Source: Gammaproteobacteria bacterium (GTDB taxonomy: Bacteria > Pseudomonadota > Gammaproteobacteria > JAJPIJ01). From it: a stretch of DNA of 64,000 bases. Position 1 is the stretch's first letter; every line of letters starts with the position of its first letter. The translations under genes and the position numbers were made by a program. The notes beneath the pieces were generated by a model. That model was not told the origin of the DNA. It ran no database searches and worked only from the letters and a program-made list of their open reading frames with translations. Of the stretch, positions 60,580 to 64,000 are shown piece after piece. The DNA is taken from contig JAJVIQ010000002.1 of assembly GCA_022071965.1 (NCBI GenBank), positions 1 to 64,000 on the forward strand, given 5' to 3'.

Positions 60580-61176
60580 CTACCTTGCCCGGCGGCGCAT
60601 CAGCCCCAGCGCGGCCAACGCGCCGCCCAACAACACGATCGGAGCCGGGAGCGGCACGGCGGCGACGTCGAGCGAGATGCCGCCGCTGTTGTCGCTGAAG
60701 ATGTCGTCGAACCAGAAGAACTGCACGTCGGTGGTCGAAAGCAGCGTGAAACCGGTGGCGACTCCCGCACCGAAGGCGCCGGCCGCGGTGGAGTAGTACG
60801 CGCCGCCGCCAAGCGGCCCTATGCCGCCGCCCTCGCCGAATTTCAGCGGCGCATCCGCGCCGAGCTGAACGTAATAGCTGTGTTCGTAGCCCTGTCTACA
60901 GTTGGTCGTGCCGCCCGCGCACACGCTGACGCCGCTGAATCGCAGCGCCGCGGTGAAGAGTGCGCCGGGCGTGCTCGTATCGACGGGCGTCACCGTGTAG
61001 CTGCCGGGGCCGAGGCTGAGTGTGACCAGGCCCGCCTTGAAAGCCGAAGAGCCCAGGGTGACGGGTTGGCCGGAATTGGACGTGGCGTCCAGGTTCACGA
61101 TGGCGGCCTGCGCCGGCGCCATCGCCGAGACCATCAGCGCCACCCCTCCCAACATCGATGCGAATCGTTTCCTCAC
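60580..61176 (-). CDS. PEP-CTERM-like surface protein
   Basis: 198 residues from GTG 61176, chosen for GGGGGAG 5 bases upstream and the basic start VRKRFASM of its signal peptide (GGVALMVSAMAPAQA). The mature part is beta-rich (VTLSLGPGSYTVTPVDTSTP, FFWFDDIFSDNSGGISLDV) with a Cys pair in SVCAGGTTNCRQG. The C-terminus VPLPAPIVLLGGALAALGLM then RRRAR is a variant sorting signal with Pro-Ile-Val in place of Ala-Val-Trp. A strong terminator follows. Confidence 0.82.
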   Translation of the reverse strand: MRKRFASMLGGVALMVSAMAPAQAAIVNLDATSNSGQPVTLGSSAFKAGLVTLSLGPGSYTVTPVDTSTPGALFTAALRFSGVSVCAGGTTNCRQGYEHSYYVQLGADAPLKFGEGGGIGPLGGGAYYSTAAGAFGAGVATGFTLLSTTDVQFFWFDDIFSDNSGGISLDVAAVPLPAPIVLLGGALAALGLMRRRAR

Positions 61177-61763
61177 GCCGGCTCCCCCGTTTTCGTTGCA
61201 GTGCCGATTGTATTGGCAGGCAATCGGCATTCCAATCCGGGACAGTCCCCCTTGGGCTTCGCGGCGCGCCGCAGGTCATCCTCGCGGCGGCCCCGATGTA
61301 TTCGCAGGTCCGCGCCGGGCACGCCCGCCCCAGCTGAGCTAGTCTCCTGTTAAATGACGGGAAAAGGAGCGGCGTCGCGATCGCATCACGCATCGCGCCG
61401 CGGGCGGGATCACGGGCGTCCGCGGCCGGGGGGGTGCTCGACCTGCCGCGATCGCCGGCCACCATCGTCGCCGGGGCGCTGGAACTGTCGGCGGCGCACG
61501 ACACCGGGAACGGGTAGCCGTCCATCGAGACAACGGCACGCCGGCCTCGGCCGGCAGGAGGCGAGCGGCGCGCGAACGACAGGAGGGCTGCTCGTCGCCG
61601 GCCGAACGGGCATGCCTGCCGGGCGCATGCGGCACGGCGCGCGGGCAGGAGGCCGGGGACCCGGTGGCGCCGCGTGACGATCCCGGAACGCGGTTGCAGG
61701 CCGGCCCGCGCGTTTGCGAAGAGGTCTCCGTCGCCCGCGATCGATACGCGGAGCCACGAATGC
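61177..61763. other. Divergent intergenic region, no gene recognised
   Basis: 587 bases between the PEP-CTERM gene (minus) and the hydrolase (plus). Very GC-rich from about 61380. Open frames on both strands are Arg/Ala/Pro-rich without family features. It must hold both promoters. An inverted repeat with arms GCCGATTG / CAATCGGC lies at about 61204-61229. Confidence 0.4.
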
Positions 61764-62705
61764 ATGATCATCACGAATGTGCTGTTCCAGCCGCCCGCCC
61801 TGCAGCCGCGCATCGTCGGGGGAAGACCTCGGTCACCTCGACGACGAAGGCCGGCGGCCATCCTTTCCTGCCTGCTCGCCGTCGTTCTCGCGACGAGTGC
61901 CGCCCCGGGCGCGCGCGGAAATGCCGTCATGGCCGCCGATGACGGCGGCACCGATCTCGAGCAGAGCCTCTGCGGGCGGATCAGGGAGCCGTTCGCCTTC
62001 TGGTCCTTCCGCCGCGTGGCCGGTCGCCCCGACGCTTCCCGCCTCGCCGGCATCCGCGACATCGAGCCGATCTCCTTCCTCACCAGAGACGACCGCACCC
62101 TGCGCGGCTACAAACTGCGCGCCGAGCGCCCCTGGGGCTACCTGCTCGTCGCGCAGGGCAATGCGATGCTGGCCGATCAGGTCATCGGGGAGTTCGCGAC
62201 CTTCCGCGACCTGGGCCTGGACGTTTATCTCTACGACTACCGCGGCTACGGCCTCTCGAACGGGAAGAGCCGGCTGAAGGCCATCGTCGCGGACTATCGC
62301 GCGCTCGTCGCGCACCTCGACACGCAGGGTTACAGGCGCCGCCTGGTCTACGGGCTGTCGATGGGCGGGGTGATGCTGCTGAACGCGGTGGGCTCCTCAG
62401 CCGATTACGACGCGGCGGTGATCGATTCCTCGCCCGGCCGCATCACGCCGTTCGGCTGCCCCGAGGCCTGCGATCCGGTGCGTCACCTGCCGCGGAACGG
62501 CGCGCGCCTGATGATCATCCTGGGCGATCGCGACACGGTGGTCCCCGCCGCCGACGTCGAGGAGCTCGCGTCCGCCGCGCGGTCCCGCGGCGCGACGGTG
62601 CTGCACGACGCGGAGTTCGCGCATCCTTTCATGGACGCCTCCTACGAGACACACCGCCGCCGCTTCCGCGCCATCGCCGAGTTCCTCGCGCGCTTCCGCC
62701 CCTGA
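61764..62705 (+). CDS. Secreted alpha/beta hydrolase
   Basis: 313 residues from ATG 61764. A basic N-terminus (PRSPRRRRPAA) leads to a signal helix (ILSCLLAVVLATSAAPGARG). The hydrolase core is GYLLVAQGNAMLADQVIGEF, DVYLYDYRGYGLSNGKSR, nucleophile elbow YGLSMGGVML (Ser), acid GDRDTVVPAADV (Asp) and EFAHPFMD (His). This is the BAAT/BEM46-like fold. Substrate unknown; probably an esterase in the periplasm. Confidence 0.82.
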   Translation: MIITNVLFQPPALQPRIVGGRPRSPRRRRPAAILSCLLAVVLATSAAPGARGNAVMAADDGGTDLEQSLCGRIREPFAFWSFRRVAGRPDASRLAGIRDIEPISFLTRDDRTLRGYKLRAERPWGYLLVAQGNAMLADQVIGEFATFRDLGLDVYLYDYRGYGLSNGKSRLKAIVADYRALVAHLDTQGYRRRLVYGLSMGGVMLLNAVGSSADYDAAVIDSSPGRITPFGCPEACDPVRHLPRNGARLMIILGDRDTVVPAADVEELASAARSRGATVLHDAEFAHPFMDASYETHRRRFRAIAEFLARFRP

Positions 62706-62795
62706 TCGCCCCGCCCCCTCACCCAGTCCATACACCCACGTGGGGAGAGGGGACCGACTCGTCGAGTCCGTGCCGGCGCGCTGCTTGGGAAGAAA

Positions 62796-62875
62796 GGTGA
62801 CGGACAGTTTCACGAAGGGAGAAAGGCGGCCAGCTTCCGCTGGCATGACGGCCGTGTGAAAAGGTGTCCGTCACC
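62796..62875. repeat. Inverted pair of GTGACGGACA repeats
   Basis: GGTGACGGACA (62796-62806) and GGTGTCCGTCACC (62863-62875) stand in opposite orientation, each preceded by a short A-run, with a TTCCGCTGG-containing hairpin between. It lies in the 240-base gap before the Uma2 gene. Confidence 0.5.
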
Positions 62876-62945
62876 TTCATTGCTCATGACAGTGCCGCGC
62901 GGGCGGAGCTAAACTGGCACGGAACACGCGCAAGGAAGGATCGAC

Positions 62946-63515
62946 ATGACCGCTTCACGGCCGCGCATCCCGTACACCTACGAGGACTACCGCACGCTGC
63001 CGGAGGACATGTCGCGGCGCTACGAACTGCTGCATGGAGAGCTCTACATGGTTCCGGCCCCCACGACCCGTCATCAAAGGATCTCGCGCAGGCTCGTGAC
63101 GATACTCGACCGACACGTCACGGACCACGGACTGGGCGAGGTGTTCGATGCCCCGGTGGACGTCATTCTTGGCGACGGCAAAGAGCGCGAAGTGGCGCAA
63201 CCCGACATCCTCTTCATCGCCCAGGCGCGGAGCGAGATCATCAAGCTGCACGGCATCGAGGGCGCGCCGGACCTCGTGGTGGAGATCCTTTCGGAAGGCA
63301 GCGCCGAGCGCGATCGCGGCTACAAGCGCACGCTGTACGCCCGTAGCGGCGTATCGGAGTACTGGATCGTCGATCCCGACGCCAGGACCGTGGAGGTCTA
63401 CGTCAGGAGCGGGGAAGATCTCGCCGGTGCGACGATATTCCCCGCCGGCGCCACGCTCACCACGGCGCTGCTTCCCGCCCTCGCCATCGCGCTCGCGGAG
63501 ATCCTCGCCGACTGA
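62946..63515 (+). CDS. Uma2 family endonuclease-fold protein
   Basis: 189 residues after a good GGAAGGA site. The PD-(D/E)XK Uma2 (DUF820) pattern is clear: YTYEDYRTLPEDMSRRYELL, HGELYMVPAPTTRHQRISRR, AQPDILFIAQARSEI, GAPDLVVEILSEGSAERDRG (active-site Asp and Glu), YKRTLYARSGVSEYWIVDP. The fold suggests a nuclease, but cellular roles are unknown; copies multiply in cyanobacteria and some proteobacteria. Confidence 0.9.
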   Translation: MTASRPRIPYTYEDYRTLPEDMSRRYELLHGELYMVPAPTTRHQRISRRLVTILDRHVTDHGLGEVFDAPVDVILGDGKEREVAQPDILFIAQARSEIIKLHGIEGAPDLVVEILSEGSAERDRGYKRTLYARSGVSEYWIVDPDARTVEVYVRSGEDLAGATIFPAGATLTTALLPALAIALAEILAD

Positions 63516-64000
63516 CCCGCGATGGCGATTGGCCACCTTTCCCATGAAGCGGCCTGTCCCCTGCTTCACATCGGATTGGCCCGGGAAGGTGTCTGTCGTC
63601 GCCCTCGCATCTGACCGATCAACAACGAAGCCTGTCACTTCTCTCACCGCCGGTCTGACCCCTCCCGCAGGAGAAGCGGCCCCAGCCGCGAACAGGCGCG
63701 TCCCTCGGCAGGGGCGGGCCATGCACGCTGCCGCCACGCGCCGCTCCGAAATTGCCATCAAGACGGCCCGGCACACTCCCCCGGACAACTATTTTCGACG
63801 GATTTGTGATCCATTACCGCCTCGCACCGGCGGGGAATGGCGCTTGCAATGCCATCGGGAGATGCGGCTCGAGCGCGATCGCGCGTATCGGCGTCATGAA
63901 GTTGACGGCTACGCTCCAGGTGACTGACAACGCCGTGGGCAAAACGGCTGAACTTGTCGTGAGTTGAGTCGGGGTGAACAGCAAACGATGCCGATCAGCG
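63516..64000. other. Right-end region, no gene recognised
   Basis: 485 bases. It holds another short repeat (GGTGTCTGTC, 63588-63597). A plus-strand frame ending at 63967 reads VMKLTATLQVTDNAVGKTAE just before its stop but has no ribosome-binding site or recognisable family; it may be part of a decayed gene. Confidence 0.4.

Overview
This 64-kb window is high-GC DNA, almost certainly from a proteobacterial chromosome. The tRNA-Gly gene encodes its own CCA. FNR-type boxes of the form TTGAT-N4-ATCAA are present. At least eight genes or gene remnants end in a PEP-CTERM sorting signal of the VPVPAAVWLLGSALLGL type, and the left edge carries the polysaccharide-export genes that accompany exosortase XrtA. 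Together these suggest an environmental gammaproteobacterium, perhaps Chromatiales-like; the lineage is inference. No rRNA, CRISPR array, prophage or intact transposase was seen.

Layout. 0-6 kb is the end of an XrtA-type exopolysaccharide operon: export protein, outer-membrane barrel, chain-length determinant, tyrosine autokinase and AAA ATPase. 6-8 kb holds a PEP-CTERM trypsin-like protease and a second PEP-CTERM protein. 8.2-12.7 kb is a heavy-metal RND adaptor with a His/Met-rich tail plus its CzcA/CusA pump. 13-17 kb has tRNA-Gly(TCC), a CDP-alcohol phosphotransferase, a small EamA-type membrane protein, a diguanylate cyclase and an HtrA-like protease. 17-25 kb holds an aldehyde dehydrogenase, an NTF2/ABM-like fusion, a TolB/TPR protein, small secreted proteins, a PEP-CTERM gene whose sorting signal is frameshifted out of frame, and a PD40 propeller. 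25-32 kb holds an OPT transporter, CbpA/CbpM, a decayed PAS-GGDEF-EAL gene and L-2-hydroxyglutarate oxidase. 32-46 kb holds a STAS-like protein, a large secreted orphan, a chemoreceptor followed by an unannotated 49-residue secreted peptide, a CapK-like adenylate-forming enzyme, hemerythrin, cytochrome c', a catalase-type peroxidase, an ECF sigma/anti-sigma pair, an HPF-like protein and a cardiolipin synthase.

46-51 kb is a PEP-CTERM hot spot. It has three intact genes and two decayed ones around a tandem pair of DGC-domain (putative zinc-binding) genes. The pair shares 464 bp of perfect identity at an 840-bp offset. Each copy has an FNR box and an 18-bp palindrome in its promoter.

53.2-58.6 kb is the most interesting system: a four-gene cluster of a membrane/coiled-coil protein, a Ycf46/Vps4-like classical AAA ATPase, PspA/IM30 (the bacterial ESCRT-III relative) and a membrane-anchored fusion of a solute-binding domain with an OmpA peptidoglycan-binding domain. 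It looks like an envelope-remodelling or envelope-sensing module spanning cytoplasm, inner membrane and cell wall. The right end (58.6-64 kb) has a ParE-type toxin-antitoxin pair, an outer-membrane barrel with a clear sigma70-type promoter, another PEP-CTERM gene, an alpha/beta hydrolase, a Uma2 nuclease-fold protein and a scatter of short GTGACRGACACC repeats.

All family names come from reading motifs by eye; no database search was run.
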